From Physella acuta (lineage: Eukaryota; Mollusca; Gastropoda; Physidae), in contig NW_026731905.1 in NCBI RefSeq assembly GCF_028476545.1, forward strand, positions 910,001-974,000: a stretch of 64,000 nt of DNA, in the 5' to 3' direction. This document shows positions 1-12,965 of the stretch, piece by piece. Positions within the stretch are counted from its first letter, which is position 1. Each line of letters opens with the position of its first letter. The notes below the pieces were generated by a model, which made no database searches, was not told the origin of the DNA, and was given only the letters and a program-made list of their open reading frames with translations. Position numbers and translations under genes: made by a program.

Positions 1-924
1 TCACGTGACACACTAGTTGAGATTGTAAATAGAGATGGAAATCTGTTGCAGGAAGCTTAATTAGCTAATAATTAAATATCTTATGGATCAATCGAGGCTT
101 ATTACTATTATTAGCGATTTTAAAAAAAAGAAATTTTAAATACAGCTCGAAAATGATCTGTTGTATTTAATGGTACGACTCAGTTTTAATATTATTTGAA
201 TATTTGTATGTCGTGATTTCAGATAATGTTTTAGTCAATCGATTTAAGAGCTAGAGTACAATATGCAGGAAAAGTAGTTTATTATTTGAATGAGTAGATG
301 TGTTAAAGAGCTGGATTGTACGAGGGTGGCGATGGATAACGTCGGTGCATTGAAAAGGGGGGGGGGGAGGGCACAATCCACGCCCCAAAGGTTAACACTG
401 CTACAGACTTAATTAACTAAAGAGCGACAACAACTGGGATTAGGATAACACCAAACTGCTCATAGTTTTCAGTACCAGTTGAACATAAACATATGGGGTG
501 GTGGTATGAGGTGACGCCCTCAACTACTGCTCCGGGTGCCAAACGACCTAGAGACGCCAAATTTTAAATTTCCCAACAAAAAATTAAAATGTATAGCTGT
601 ATTTAAAAAAAATTGATAGTTTAAAAATGGTTTTCATTATTGACATGTCTAAAATGGTAATTATTTAACAGAAAGCTCTTTTAGATAATATTATAGCGTG
701 GAACCACATTTAAAAAATACATAATAATTAATTGTATATTAATGAAACATTGCATACACATTCTGAGGAGAAGAATCCATTGGGATTTGTAGAAGCTTGT
801 TGCATAATACAAGCAATGGACGGAAATCTGCTTGTAAAAACTATATGCAGACGTTTACTGTTGAATCATTCATACGTTAATAAAGTTATAAATAGAATAG
901 TGAGATTTCTCTGCACTCTTCTGT
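1..924. other. AT-rich stretch without a gene
   Basis: No gene or clear element is visible. The window opens with the palindromic octamer TCACGTGA (1-8), an E-box type site. A run of 11 G lies at 357-367. Positions 495-565 hold GTGACGCC- and GACGCC-like words that recall the edges of hAT-type MITEs seen elsewhere in the window, but no paired ends can be assigned. Confidence 0.5.
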
Positions 925-1110
925 CAAATGACTAAAGTAATGTACATGACCCATACATATCAAATGACCCAAGTAATGTACATGACCCATACATATCAAA
1001 TGACCCAAGTAATGTACATGACCTATACAGATAACATAACCCAAGTAGATTACATGACTTAAGTATATATTATTACCCATGTAAATGACATGACTCAATG
1101 TAGAATACAC
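925..1110. repeat. 36-bp minisatellite
   Basis: Three near-identical 36-bp units start at 925, 961 and 997 and decay into partial units to about 1110. Each unit carries two TGAC(C/T) words and ACATGACCCATA. Open frames crossing it on the minus strand are repeat artefacts. Confidence 0.85.
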
Positions 1111-1135
1111 GACCCATTAATATTCAAATTAAAGT

Positions 1136-1258
1136 TACATGACCCGTGTATATGGGTCTACATGAGCCGTGTATATGGGTCTACATGACCCCATGTAGAT
1201 GTATCTACATGACCCGTGTATATGGGTCTACATGAGCCGTGGAGATTACATGTCTCAT
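1136..1258. repeat. 23-bp minisatellite
   Basis: About five units of 23-24 bp start at 1136, 1159, 1182, 1206 and 1229. Each holds ACCCGTGTATATGGGT, an imperfect palindrome, so single-stranded units could fold. It shares the word TACATGACCC with the 36-bp array just upstream, suggesting common ancestry. Confidence 0.8.
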
Positions 1259-1353
1259 GATTGATAACACGACTTAAGCTATTTGGGTAATATGACATTG
1301 CTATTAGTCTCATACCTGGATACAGCCTCTAATGTTGTCCTTAGATATTACAG

Positions 1354-1484
1354 TTGGTGGCCAAAGCTAGAAACAATCAGGTTGCCAAAGTTGGTGGCCA
1401 AAGCTAAAAACAACCAGGTTGCCAAAGTTGGTGGCCAAAGTTGAAAACAATCAGATGGCCAAAGTTGAAAACAATCAGATGGCC
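1354..1484. repeat. 37-bp minisatellite
   Basis: Units start at 1356, 1393 and 1430 (period 37) and are followed by two shortened units. The core words are GGTGGCCAAAG and ACAATCAG. This is a short array with visible unit-length change at its right edge. Confidence 0.8.
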
Positions 1485-1527
1485 TATGTTCTGTGTAAGG
1501 GCCATAAAGAAATGATCATGTGTTTGT

Positions 1528-2893
1528 GATGTTCACTAAAGTTATGTGCTGGTGACTGACCCAACATTTGCACACATCACTACAGTCATGTGCTGGTGAC
1601 TGACCCAACATTTGCACACATCACTAAAGTCATGTGCTGGCAAATGACCCAACATTTGCACACATCACTAAAGTCATGTGCTGGTGAATGACCCAACATT
1701 TGCACATATCACTTAAAGTCATGTGCTGGTGACTGACCCAACATTTGCACACATCACTTAAAGTCATGTGCTGGTGACTGACCCAACATTTACACACATC
1801 ACTAAAGTCATGTGCTAGTGACTGACTTAACATCTGCACACATCACTAAAGTCATGTGCTAGTGAGTGACCCAACATTTATACACATCACTAAAGTCATG
1901 TGCTGGTGAGTGACCCAACATTTATACACATCACTAAAGTCATGTGCTGGTGACTGACCCAACATTTATACACATCACTAAAGTCATGTGCTAGTGACTG
2001 ACCCAACATTTGCACACATCACTAAAGTCATGTGCTAGTGACTGACCCAACATTTGCGCACATCACTAAAGTCATGTGCTAGTGAGTGACCCAACAATTG
2101 CACACATCACTAAAGTCATGTGCTAGTAAGGGCTCAACATTTGCACACATCACTGAAGTCATGTGCTAGTGAGTGACTTAACATTTATACACATCACTAA
2201 AGTCATGTGCTAGTGAGTGACCCAACATTTGCACACATCACTAAAGTCATGTGCTAGTAAGGGCTCAACATTTGCACACATCACTAAAGTCATGTGCTGG
2301 TGAATAACCCAACATTTGCACACATCACTAAAGTCATGTGCTGGTGACTGACCCAACATTTGCACACATCACTAAAGTCATGTTCTAGTGAATAACCCAA
2401 CATTTGCACACATCACTAAAGTCATGTGCAGGTGACTGACCCAACATTTGCACACATCACTAAAGTCATGTGCTGGTGACTGACCCAACATTTATACACA
2501 TCACTAAAGTCATGTGCTGGTGACTGACCCAACATTTGCACACATCACTAAAGTCATGTGCTGGTGAGTGACCCAACATTTATACACATCACTAAAGTCA
2601 TGTGCTAGTGAGTGACCCAACATTTACACACATCACTAAAGTCATGTGCAAGTGAGTGACCCAACATTTGCACACATCACTAAAGTCATGTGCAGGTGAG
2701 TGACCCAACATTTACACACATCACTAAAGTCATGTGCTGGTGACTGATCCAACATTTGCACACATCACTAAAGTCATGTGCTAGTGAGTGACCCAACATT
2801 TGCACACATCACTAAAGTCATGTGCTAGTGAGTGACTTAACATTTGCACACATCACTAAAGTCATGTCCAGGTGCATGACCCAACATTTGCAC
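1528..2893. repeat. 44-bp minisatellite, about 31 copies
   Basis: The period is 44 bp (for example TCACTAAAGT at 1621 and 1665). The core is CACTAAAGTCATGTGCT followed by GTGACTGACCCAACATTT. Units differ at a few fixed positions (GCTGGTG or GCTAGTG; TTGCACAC or TTATACAC), and the variants are interspersed, which indicates slippage or unequal exchange rather than one amplification. The minus-strand open frame at 1630-1839 and the plus-strand frame running off the right end are shadows. Confidence 0.95.
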
Positions 2894-3377
2894 AGATGTT
2901 TGCCCAGACCTGACAATGCACATATGTCATGCACATTACGCTCTAACCCTCAAACAGCAAACGTTATCTGTCACACTAAAAACGTTATGGAGCCTTTGGT
3001 AGGGGCTGGTGAGGGAAACAACCTTTCATGGGCGTCTCCCTTCAGTTTTCAACAGTACAAAGGTATAAAAAAAATATAATTCAAAAACGTCTACAAAGAG
3101 GATAGCATGTAAAAGGCATAAAACATATCTCTTCTCAATATGATGAAATGAAAGTGTATCAATTACGTGAGCTTGTATTTGCGCGCTTTTCCGATTGCGG
3201 AAATTCGTTAGCGAAATTTTCCATCGCGCTTTTAATTTTTTTTCCCAAACCCAAATCCAGGCGTTAAAAAAACCTGTCGTACATTACTTACAACAACTAC
3301 CATGGCTTGATGCTACACCATATTGTGGCCAGAGTTATCTTTTAGAGCAAGGGATTTGAATAGAACTGTCATATATC

Positions 3378-3862
3378 TCCCATGTGAGTGTTCAATGTTA
3401 AGCTCACTTGTGAACGTAGACTTAAACCTTTAAACTCCCATGTGAATGAACGCAGATAAACTCATATATGAAGGTAGACTATACACTGTTAAGCTCCCAT
3501 GTGAATGTACATAGTTAAGCTCCCATGTGAATGTACACAGTTATATGTAAAGGTATACGTTACATTGTTAAGCTTCCATGTATATGAAAACTTAAGCTCC
3601 CATAGTAATGTAAACTAAGCTCCCTATTGAATGTTCATTTAAGCTTCCACGAAAATGTACTCTCCTAAGCTCCCTTGTGGATGAAGAGTGTACACAGTTA
3701 AGCTCCTACGTGAATAATAAGTTAAGTTCCCACGTAAATATACACAATGGAGCTTACATGTGATTGAACACTAAAGTTCCCTTGTAAATATATACAATTA
3801 AGCTCACTTGTAAATGTATACTTAAGCTCCCTTGTGAGTTAAGCTCCCATGTGAATATACAG
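3378..3862. repeat. Degenerate minisatellite of about 24-30 bp
   Basis: The words TTAAGCTCCCATGTGAATGT recur with many substitutions and uneven spacing across about 480 bp. Strong divergence between units marks this as one of the older arrays in the window. Confidence 0.75.
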
Positions 3863-4316
3863 ACGTGGAAACTAGCCAGGTGAAATATGTTCCACCTGTG
3901 TTTCTAAACATTCCATTACGTCTCACCTTAAAACTATTCATCGATTTAATGATCGCTGACTATAAGCAGCGCGTGGCACCAGTCACTCAACCTTCACCTC
4001 AACTGATCTTCTGTTTGATTGAAGTCTGACAAAGCATGTCAAGGATGATTGATTATAGACCATGCGACATCTGTTTCAATAATTAGCTGGTGTAAATAAT
4101 AATCGTGCAGGTAAGATTATTAAGCCGTGATTTAAATGATGCTCTACACATTATTGATTTATTCTGCTCGGCCAAGGAATGCGATAAAATATTTCTACAT
4201 GAATATTTGATTTCGCGTTGATAAAATTTTGCAATCATAATCAAGTATTTCGAATTCAACTTCCATGATTTGGAAAACCAAAAAACCAATATATGTATAT
4301 ATACAAATATATTTAT

Positions 4317-4330
4317 ATACATATATATAT

Positions 4331-4407
<77 letters not shown>
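4317..4407. repeat. AT dinucleotide microsatellite
   Basis: About 90 bp of alternating A and T, with an ATACATACAT interruption near its left end. Open frames here on both strands (YIYI polypeptides) are artefacts. Confidence 0.97.
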
Positions 4408-4409
<2 letters not shown>

Positions 4410-4693
4410 CTCTATATGTTGTATCCATACATTATATATGAGTGTGTATGAGTGAACGTTTCTACATCGCCATTTATTGTACAAAGCAGGCCGATATATT
4501 GTGTAGACAACAAAATGCGTAGCTTTTCATTATCATATTTGACACGCTCCTCTCATAAACAGAAGAATCGTCAATAAAACAGAGGTCACACATTCACCAG
4601 ATGACCACGCTGGCCTAGTGATTGACTCATCCCACATGCATCACCAGTCACTAACACAACCACTCATCAGTCGTATTTTTTTATTCAACACTG

Positions 4694-4772
4694 ATGTCAC
4701 CACTTGTAATCTCGTATGTCACCACTTCTAGTACCGTGTGTCACCACCTGTAGTACCGTGTCACCCACATTA
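4694..4772. repeat. Short 23-bp tandem repeat, three copies
   Basis: TGTCACCAC recurs at 4694, 4717 and 4739 with similar following sequence (GTA.T.CGT). This is a minimal array. Confidence 0.65.
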
Positions 4773-5140
4773 AGTTATGTCGGGAATAAAATAGGTTATA
4801 AACCTGTCAAATAACTCCGTAGTTTTGGTTTTTTAAAACCCTCTTGATAACTAAAAATATATTTGAATATGAAAATGAGACACATGAATGTCAAGGGAAT
4901 GAGGGTAACTGTGGGGGGGGGGGGGGGGGGGGTGGAGCTGGAGTCAGCCAACCATGACTAGAGTTTTTTTTTTACGTCTGTCACGCAAGTAATGAACTTT
5001 GACCTTTCTGTGACAATGTCACGGAGAAGTGATGTGTGATTTTATACTGGCAACTTTGTTGTGAGTAAAAAAAGTGAGAGGGGAATGGCGTCAGGTCAGT
5101 TGGAGAAATAAAATAGTGTGTGTGTGGGCCATACGGACTT

Positions 5141-7360
5141 ACACGGTGGGACTGACCACACAATGGGACTGACCACACAATGGGACTGACCACACAATGG
5201 GACTGACCACACAATAGGACTGGTCACACAATGGGACTGACCACACAATGGGACTGGCCACACAATAGGACTGACCAAAGAGAAGGACTGACCACACAAT
5301 GGGACTGACCACACAATGGGACTGACCACACAATGGGACTGGTCACACAATAGGACTGGTCACACAATAGGACTGGTCACACAATAGGACTGACCACACA
5401 ATGGGACTGACCACACAATGGGACTGGTTACACAATAGGACTGACCAAAGAGAAGGACTGGCCACACAATGGGACTGACCACACAATGGGACTGGTCACA
5501 CAATAGGACTGACCACACAATGGGACTGACCACACAATGGGACTGGTCACACAATAGGACTGGTCACACAATAGGACTGACCACACAATATGACTGGCCA
5601 CACAATGGGACTGGTCACACAATGGGACTGACCACACAATGGGACTGACCACACAATGGGACTGACCACACAATGGGACTGGTCACACAATGGGACTGAC
5701 CACACAATGGGGACTGACCACACAATGGGACTGGTCACACAATGGGACTGACCAAAGAGAAGGACTGGCCACACAATGGGACTGACCACACAATGGGACT
5801 GACCACACAATGGGACTGACCACACAATGGGACTGGTCACACAATGGGACTGGTCACACAATAGGACTGACCAAAGAGAAGGACTGGCCACACAATGGGA
5901 CTGACCACACAATGGGACTGGTCACACAATAGGACTGACCAAAGAGAAGGACTGACCACACAATGGGACTGGTCACACAATGGGACTGACCACACAATGG
6001 GACTGGTCACACAATAGGACTGGTCACACAATAGGACTGACCACACAATGGGACTGGTCACACAATAGGACTGGCCACATGGTGGGACTGGTCACACAAT
6101 GGGACTGACCAAAGAGAAGGACTGGCCGCACAATGGGACTGACCACACAATGGGACTGACCACACAATGGGACTGGTCACACAATGGGACTGGTCACACA
6201 ATAGGACTGACCAAAGAGAAGGACTGGCCACACAATGGGACTGACCACACAATGGGACTGGTCACACAATAGGACTGACCAAAGAGAAGGACTGACCACA
6301 CAATGGGACTGGTCACACAATGGGACTGACCACACAATGGGACTGGTCACACAATAGGACTGGTCACACAATAGGACTGGTCACACAATGGGACTGACCA
6401 CACAATGGGACTGGTCACACAATAGGACTGGTCACACAATAGGACTGACCACACAATGGGACTGGTCACACAATGGGACTGACCACACAATGGGACTGGT
6501 CACACAATAGGACTGGTCACACAATAGGACTGGTCACACAATGGGACTGACCACACAATGGGACTGACCACACAATAGGACTGACCACACAATGGGGACT
6601 GGTCACACAATAGGACTGGTCACACAATAGGACTGACCACACAATGGGACTGGTCACACAATAGGACTGGTCACACAATGGGACTGACCACACAATGGGA
6701 CTGACCACACAATAGGACTGACCACACAATGGGACTGGTCACACAATGGGACTGGTCACACAATAGGACTGACCAAAGAGAAAGACTGACCACACAATGG
6801 GACTGACCACACAATGGGACTGGTCACACAATAGGACTGACCAAAGAGAAGGACTGACCACACAATGGGACTGGTCACACAATAGGACTGACCAAAGAGA
6901 AGGACTGACCACACAATAGGACTGGTCACACAATAGGACTGACCAAAGAGAAGGACTGACCACACAATGGGACTGACCACACAATAGGACTGGTCACACA
7001 ATGGGACTGACCACACAATGGGACTGGTCACACAATAGGACTGACCAAAGAGAAGGACTGACCACACAATGGGACTGACCACACAATGGGACTGACCACA
7101 CAATGGGACTGGTCACACAATAGGACTGGTCACACAATAGGACTGACCACACAATGGGACTGGTCACACAATAGGACTGACCAAAGAGAAGGACTGACCA
7201 CACAATGGGACTGACCACACAATGGGACTGGTCACACAATGGGACTGACCACACAATGGGACTGACCACACAATAGGACTGACCAAAGAGAAGGACTGAC
7301 CACACAATTGGGACTGACCACACAATGGGACTGACCACACAATGGGACTGACCGCACACA
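5141..7360. repeat. 17-bp minisatellite, about 130 copies
   Basis: The largest array in the window. The main unit is CCACACAATGGGACTGA. A variant gives TCACACAATAGGACTGG-type units, and a distinct unit, CCAAAGAGAAGGACTGA, is interspersed about 15 times. Blocks are duplicated with a period of 340 bp (20 units): the stretch at 5881-6045 recurs at 6221-6385. Because 17 is not a multiple of three and the minus strand has no stop in any phase, open frames of a repeated 17-residue peptide appear throughout; these are not genes. Confidence 0.97.
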
Positions 7361-7416
7361 GCAGAATGACCATCGCTTACAACCATTCTTTAGAGCCTAC
7401 CACTGTGTTTACTTGG

Positions 7417-7632
7417 CCACTCTAGGTGGCTGACCACTTTATTGAGTTGACCATTCTATTGAGCTGACCACTCTATTGAGTTCACCATTCTATTGCGCTG
7501 ACCACTCTATTCACTTGACCACTAATTTGTGTTTACCACTCTATTAACTGACCACTCAGCTAAGCATACGACTCTATTTAGCTGACCACTCCATCCAACC
7601 TACTCACCATCCTACTGATCACTCTATCTGAC
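7417..7632. repeat. Degenerate repeat of about 21 bp next to the 17-bp array
   Basis: The words CTGACCACTCTATTGAG recur with substitutions every 20-22 bp. The shared TGACCAC core suggests this is an old, decayed relative of the 17-bp array just upstream. Confidence 0.7.
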
Positions 7633-9523
7633 TTTCCACTCTCTTTCCACGACCTGATTTTGTAATTACTAATTAAGGTAAAGATAAAAGAATGACCAGA
7701 ATTCCCCAAGCACGAGTAAGGTTTAGAACACACCGGTCACAACATCCAGACGTACAATTTTTAGACACAGTGACGTCACAGAGCTGTCGGAAATCGCTAC
7801 ATACATTTCCTTTTCGTGATGTTAAAAGATATGGATGAATGTCTGTTTGAATCCCGACCCCCCCCCCCCCACACACACTCTCTCACACACATTCACAGAC
7901 AAGGGTACAGAACAAGAGTATCAACATTGACCGAAACCCAATCTAAAAGAGCTTTCAGACCTACAGGAAGTCTCCGTTACTTACACGATGGCGATTGGAT
8001 AGGTCATTGAGTGGTCATACCGGGCACGACTCACATCAGAAATCGATAGTTTTGGAAAGGGCGGAAGTGGTGTTACTTTTAGCCGTGGTCGGTGGTCAGT
8101 GAAAAGTGGGAAGTGGGAAATGGTGAGTGGGAAATGGGCACAGATGGATGGTCTCTACAGTTACCCAAGACTGACCTAGAAACTCCAGCTCTGAAGTCCC
8201 CAGTGGACAAACATAGAGTCCATCAGACGCAATAAACTGACTGGCATCAAAGTGGGCGTGAGGTGGGGGGGGGGGGGGGGGAAATTTTACTCCAATAGCT
8301 TTGAACCGGAACTTGTAAGTTCACGTGTACTATCCGTACACAGACGGGAGGGGGGGGGAAGGGATATTTACTGGCTGCGGAAATAAATTTTATGATTTTA
8401 TTTATTTATCTTTAATGCTATGTGACGAAAAAAAACCAAACTGTTTATTCTAGGTTTATGAAAAGAAAACGCAGGCTATATTCAAAACAGAAAAAAATAT
8501 TTTATCGGTTTCAAAATAGGTTACATGAGAAGAGAAGTTGTAAAAAGACACTTTTCCCTCCTCCAACCCCCCCCCCCCCCCCCCACCAAACAAAAACAAC
8601 TGATCTCCAATTATTTGCAGAATGAGATACAAATATTTGTGTGTATCGTGTTAAAATGTTGTGAATATTGATATGCATTTGGTTTCTTTACTTTATCCAG
8701 CCACTTCCGTTTTTAAAATCCCCCCCCCCCCCCCCGCATTTTATATTTACAACTAAATAAAACAAAAAAAAAACTAAAAAAGAAACAAACAAACAAACAA
8801 ATAAACAAACAAACAAATATACAAAAATAAAACAAAGGAAATTTAGCTCTACACTTCTCTTGTACTGTGATGGTAATTCAGACGCAATTGAAAATTTCCC
8901 CCAATTCTTCTAATAATGGGAAGTGGGGGGGGGGGGGGGGAAGGGGAGGGGGGGGAAGAGAAGAAAGGAAAATCTGAAGTGGTTCCGCGGGTTTAAAGAC
9001 ATTTGTGGGGGGGGGGGGGGATGTGCGTGCATTAATCCACCACTTACAGTTGACCTTCAAACTTAAAATCCAGGTAAAAAAAAAAACAACAATCTTTATC
9101 CAGGTTTTTCCCTGCCCAAAAAGCTGTTTAAATTTTCAGGCGGAATTTTAATGGTTTTACAGTCATTAAAAACTCCGCTCACTAAGGTAAACCAGAATAT
9201 TGGAGAAGAAATCCGACTTGAAATATCAACAATATATTTCTGTTTACATAAAGGGATATGATATCAATTTCTTTACGTAGTAGGAATTAGCAACGGGTTT
9301 TGTTTTGTTGAGCTATCAAGTTTTGTTGTATGAAAGATCAAGTTTTGTTGGATCAACAATCAAGTATTGTTGGATCAACGAAAAGATAAATAAAAATGGT
9401 AGCTGCTCAAGTTTTGTATGAAAGATTATAGTCTAACTTTGTGAGTAGGTTTTCGTTAGGGCGAGAATATAATAAGTGTAGATGACGTCATGAGTACTTT
9501 TTTTTCGTTAGGGTGAGTGTATT
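7633..9523. other. Gene-free stretch with many G/C runs and A-rich DNA
   Basis: Mononucleotide G or C runs of 10-20 bases lie near 7858, 8264, 8349, 8567, 8719, 8927 and 9007. An AAAC-type microsatellite covers about 8780-8830. A loose repeat of CAAGTTTTGTTGGATCAAC lies at 9310-9420. TGACGTCA occurs at 7771-7778 and 9483-9490. No gene is seen. Confidence 0.6.
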
Positions 9524-9712
9524 AGTGTAGATGGTAGCATGAGAAGTGTATAATTAGTGTAGATGGTAGCATGAGAAGTGTATAATTAGTGTAGATGGTA
9601 GCATGAGAAGTGTATAGTTGGTAGTGTAGATGGTAACATGAGAAGTGTATATTTAGTGTAGATGGTAACATCAGAAGTGTATAGTTGGTAGTGTAGATGG
9701 TAACATGAGAAC
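9524..9712. repeat. 32-35-bp minisatellite, six copies
   Basis: AGTGTAGATGGTA starts units at about 9524, 9556, 9588, 9623, 9656 and 9691. Alternate units carry a 3-bp GGT insertion that changes the period, so two unit types coexist. Confidence 0.85.
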
Positions 9713-9944
9713 CACTGGCTTTGATGATTGCGATCTGTGATATGAAAAGTCTATGCTGAAATTGAGATACACAGCACAGACCTAGGCATTGGAACTGTTG
9801 GGAATAGCTTTAGGCTTGTTGGGGCTAGGCTAATACTCGATGACTTAGGCTAAGAATCGATGACCTAGGCTAACCACAGTAGGAACTAGATACAGCCATG
9901 CTGAGATAAACTAGGTATCCTCAGAAAATGCCACTCCCTCGTGA

Positions 9945-10097
9945 AGTGTTTTTGTCAGGCTTCTCTTTGAATATACTTTTTTCATTGTCCGCGGCCCCTC
10001 TCCCCCCCCCCCTTTTATACAGAGGAAAATTTGATATGCATCAGAAAATTTAAGTCCCCCCCCCCGTCCAGGATAAAAAATTCTGAAAGAAACACTG
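9945..10097. mobile_element. Old copy of hAT-like MITE family 1
   Basis: The left end AGTGTTTTTGTCAGGCTTCT and right end GAAAGAAACACTG are degraded versions of the family-1 inverted ends seen intact at 51032-51211. C runs lie inside, as in other copies. Flanks CCTCGTGA (9937-9944) and TCTCATGA (10099-10106) resemble a decayed 8-bp target duplication with a 1-bp offset. Confidence 0.6.
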
Positions 10098-11309
10098 CTC
10101 TCATGATATTTGGAATAGCAGAAGACTATAACATCTTTACCTTTACATCTAGACTAGTCGACCGCAATCATATTCTTAGAAATGAGAACTTTGACCGCCA
10201 AGTGTTAGAGAAGTTGACGGCTTGACCCGTGGACAGGCCAGTGACAGATGATATCAGCTTTTACATCACTTTTCTTATCTTCCCATCTCCCATTTAAATT
10301 TTCGTCATCGTTTTTTTTTTCTCTAATAAAAACAAAATCATTAAACTGCTTCTGATAGCCTTATAAGGCGATGAAAACAATAGTTTAAAAAATGTATTTT
10401 TTTTAGCGATTTGGAGATGAGATTTAGTCACAGGTAATACTGTGTAGCTAATGTTACATTGGGTGAATGGTTTATGAACATTTCTGGTCGCTAGATATTA
10501 TATAAGGTGACCACAGCTGACGAAATCTTGTTAGAAAAATACGGACATGACCATATTGTCAGTGGCGATTTGCTGTTTGGTTGGAGTCGTAGTTAGGACT
10601 AGGCTTAGAATTCGGGTTTGGGTTAGCGCCAACTGTCTGGATAGGGATGAGGGTCAAAGTTTAGTGGGGCTAGCTGGTGTTTTAATAATTTAATAAGTAC
10701 CCAAAGCACCTAAAGGTGACTAGAAAGATGCGCAAAAGGAAAAAAAAATGCGCAACGGACTATTGAGTATAAAAGATGTGCGCAAGGGATTTTTTTTTCT
10801 AAACAGATTATATATAGAATTTAGAAAAGAATGACTAAATGTACATTGTAGTATAAATTTTCTTTCCTAAATGTGTTGCTGTCCCCAGCTAATGAGCCCC
10901 ATGTAGCCCACATGGATTTCCGCAAGATAACGGTTCTATTTCTAACTTTCTTTTTAACTCCTTCTTGCCATAATAAACGAACGCATTTTTTAAAGCGTCC
11001 AGCAGTCATGAATTTTAAACTTGCATTATTCACTATATTAGAACTTGAGTAACAAATGATTGAAAAAGTGTAAAAAAAGGTGTTAGTAGACTCATCTAAA
11101 AATAATGCATTCATGCAACACCATAAAAAACTTCTATAGACGAAGCATACAACATAAAACGCACACACACTCCATATATGAAACCAAACAAGATACACTT
11201 TTAGCTTAAAGCTTATGATACGTATTCTGTTAAATGCAGAATTTAAACTATATTAACATACAGATTGTAGTCCAAGCAGTAATTACACGAACAGAGCTAT
11301 ACATGTTTA
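10098..11309. other. Gene-free AT-rich stretch
   Basis: A 125-codon frame on the minus strand (10821-11198) has no ATG start, ordinary AT-rich composition and no recognisable domain, so I treat it as chance. GATGCGCAA-like words recur at 10727-10790. Confidence 0.5.
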
Positions 11310-11758
11310 GTAAACATTATATCAGGTATATATTTTGTTTACATTATACAAGATATGCCTACATGTTTGGTGTACATCAGATACGTATTTGGTGTACATT
11401 ATTTAATGTACATGTTTCGTGTACAATATATCAGGTACATTTTTAGTGTACATTATATCAGGTACATGTTTCGTGTACATTATATCAGGTACATGTTTCG
11501 TGTACATTATATCAGGTACATGTTTGGTGTACATTATATCAGGTACATGTTTAGTGTACATTATATCATGTACATGTTTAGTGTACATTATATCAGGTCC
11601 ATGTTTAGTGTACATTATATCAGGTACATGTTTAGTGTACATTATATCAGGTACATGTTTAGTTTACATTATATCAGGTACATTTTTAGTGTACATCATA
11701 TCATGTAATGTTTAGTGTACATTATAATATCAGGTACATGTTTATGTACATTATACCA
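11310..11758. repeat. 27-bp minisatellite, about 16 copies
   Basis: The period is 27 bp (TATCAGG at 11429 and 11456). The core is TATCAGGTACATGTTTAGTG followed by TACAT. The unit contains the palindromes GTAC and TGTACA. Because 27 is a multiple of three, long frames stay open on both strands. The left units are more diverged than the centre. Confidence 0.93.
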
Positions 11759-11877
11759 GGAGTACCACGGCCGCTACAAGAGTTGTGTTGTGGGGCGGGG
11801 GGAGGAAATCAAATTGCTGTAAGAGCCAAAAAAGATAAGCTTGTTGCTACTATCTGAAGAATTTCACCGCAGAGAAT

Positions 11878-11931
11878 GTGTAGAACTTGTGGGTTGGAGA
11901 TTAGGTGTAGAACTTGTGGGTTGGAGATTAG
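11878..11931. repeat. Exact 27-bp tandem duplication
   Basis: Two identical 27-bp units lie at 11878-11904 and 11905-11931 (core TAGAACTTGTGGGTTGG). Perfect identity means a recent event. Confidence 0.85.
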
Positions 11932-11984
11932 GTACCTGGTGTAGGTGGTTGTGTGAGGGTGTGAGGTATTTCTGTGTGGAGGTC

Positions 11985-12140
11985 AGATATATCGGTGTGT
12001 GTATGTGGTGTGTGTGAGATATGTCCGTGTGGGGGTCAGACATTTTGGTGTGTGGATGTGATGTGTGGGTAAGAAGTTTGTAAGTGAAGGGGCGAGGTGT
12101 GTGTGTGTGTGTGAGGTGTGTGTGTGTATGTGAGGCCAGT
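11985..12140. repeat. TG-rich microsatellite
   Basis: GT/TG-dominated sequence with GTGTGTGTGAG-type words. Frames on both strands are low-complexity artefacts. Confidence 0.75.
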
Positions 12141-12784
12141 GTGAGGGACCAATGTCAGGAGTCATACAAAATTGTCAAGGACAACTTGGAGCAACATACC
12201 ACAAATATCTCTTTTCCTATAATTTATTCATGGCCTTTATCCAGATGTTTAAATTATGATGTGATTTGTCCCCCTTGTGTAGACAATGTAAAATCAATTA
12301 TATCTAGTAGTGTCCCTCTCCCTCTTTGCTTAGTTGCTTCTTCTAGATTGTCTTTGACGTTTATATCAAACAATATAATAAGTAATTTTCATTCCACCTC
12401 CCCACCGCATATAACACCTTAAAACAACTTCCTACTGCCACCCCAGGATGCTAGTGATATTTAATAAGAACTCCACCCCTCTCTCCACATTTACAGAAGA
12501 TAGCACTATACAATTTTTGTTTCGAGTGCTTCATCTCCTGTTACTAGACTACCTGCTTACGAAATATTTGAAAAAAAAACTATAGATAAAGTTCTGGGGA
12601 AATAAAATATTAAACAGGAGACGAGTCGCGGAAATTAAAAAAAAAAGTTATAATTTTTAAAACCATCCCACCATGAAACGAATCAATAAAAAAAATCCCA
12701 AATCACATAACACAACATAATAAAATATTAAGCTGCCATAACATCAATTTGATTCCTCCGCGACATGACGTCATACTGCACGTG

Positions 12785-12965
12785 TAAATAAATTTCTTCT
12801 TCTTCTTCTTCGTTCTTAATTATAAGTGTTGAAGGGGATCGAGATTTATCTGCCAGTGGGTTTGAACTCGAGACTTTGTTTGAATTTATCAACCATGAGC
12901 TTTTTGCCGACTCGACCACGCCTCCAACACAATTAAGCGGTACGTGTCAACTGGTTATGCGCCAT
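12785..12965 (-). mobile_element. tRNA-headed SINE of a second type
   Basis: Read on the minus strand it shows a pol III A-box-like GTGGTCGAGTCGG and a B-box-like GAGTTCAAACCC in a tRNA-Leu-like head, then a body ending in an A-rich GAA repeat (plus-strand TTC repeat at 12794-12810). Its edge (plus CCTCCAACAC, TACGTGT, GTTATGCGCC) recurs at 60531-60577, showing a dispersed family. Confidence 0.55.

Noticed and set aside
5141-7360. Many minus-strand frames encoding a Cys/Ser/Val-rich repeat protein
   Set aside because: A 17-bp unit without stops in any minus-strand phase produces them automatically; there is no start context, flanking domain or codon-position bias.
10821-11198. 125-codon minus-strand frame
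   Set aside because: No ATG, AT-rich composition, no recognisable domain; expected by chance in 64 kb searched in six frames.
12084-12422. 112-codon plus-strand frame
   Set aside because: It starts in TG repeats and shows no domain or start context.
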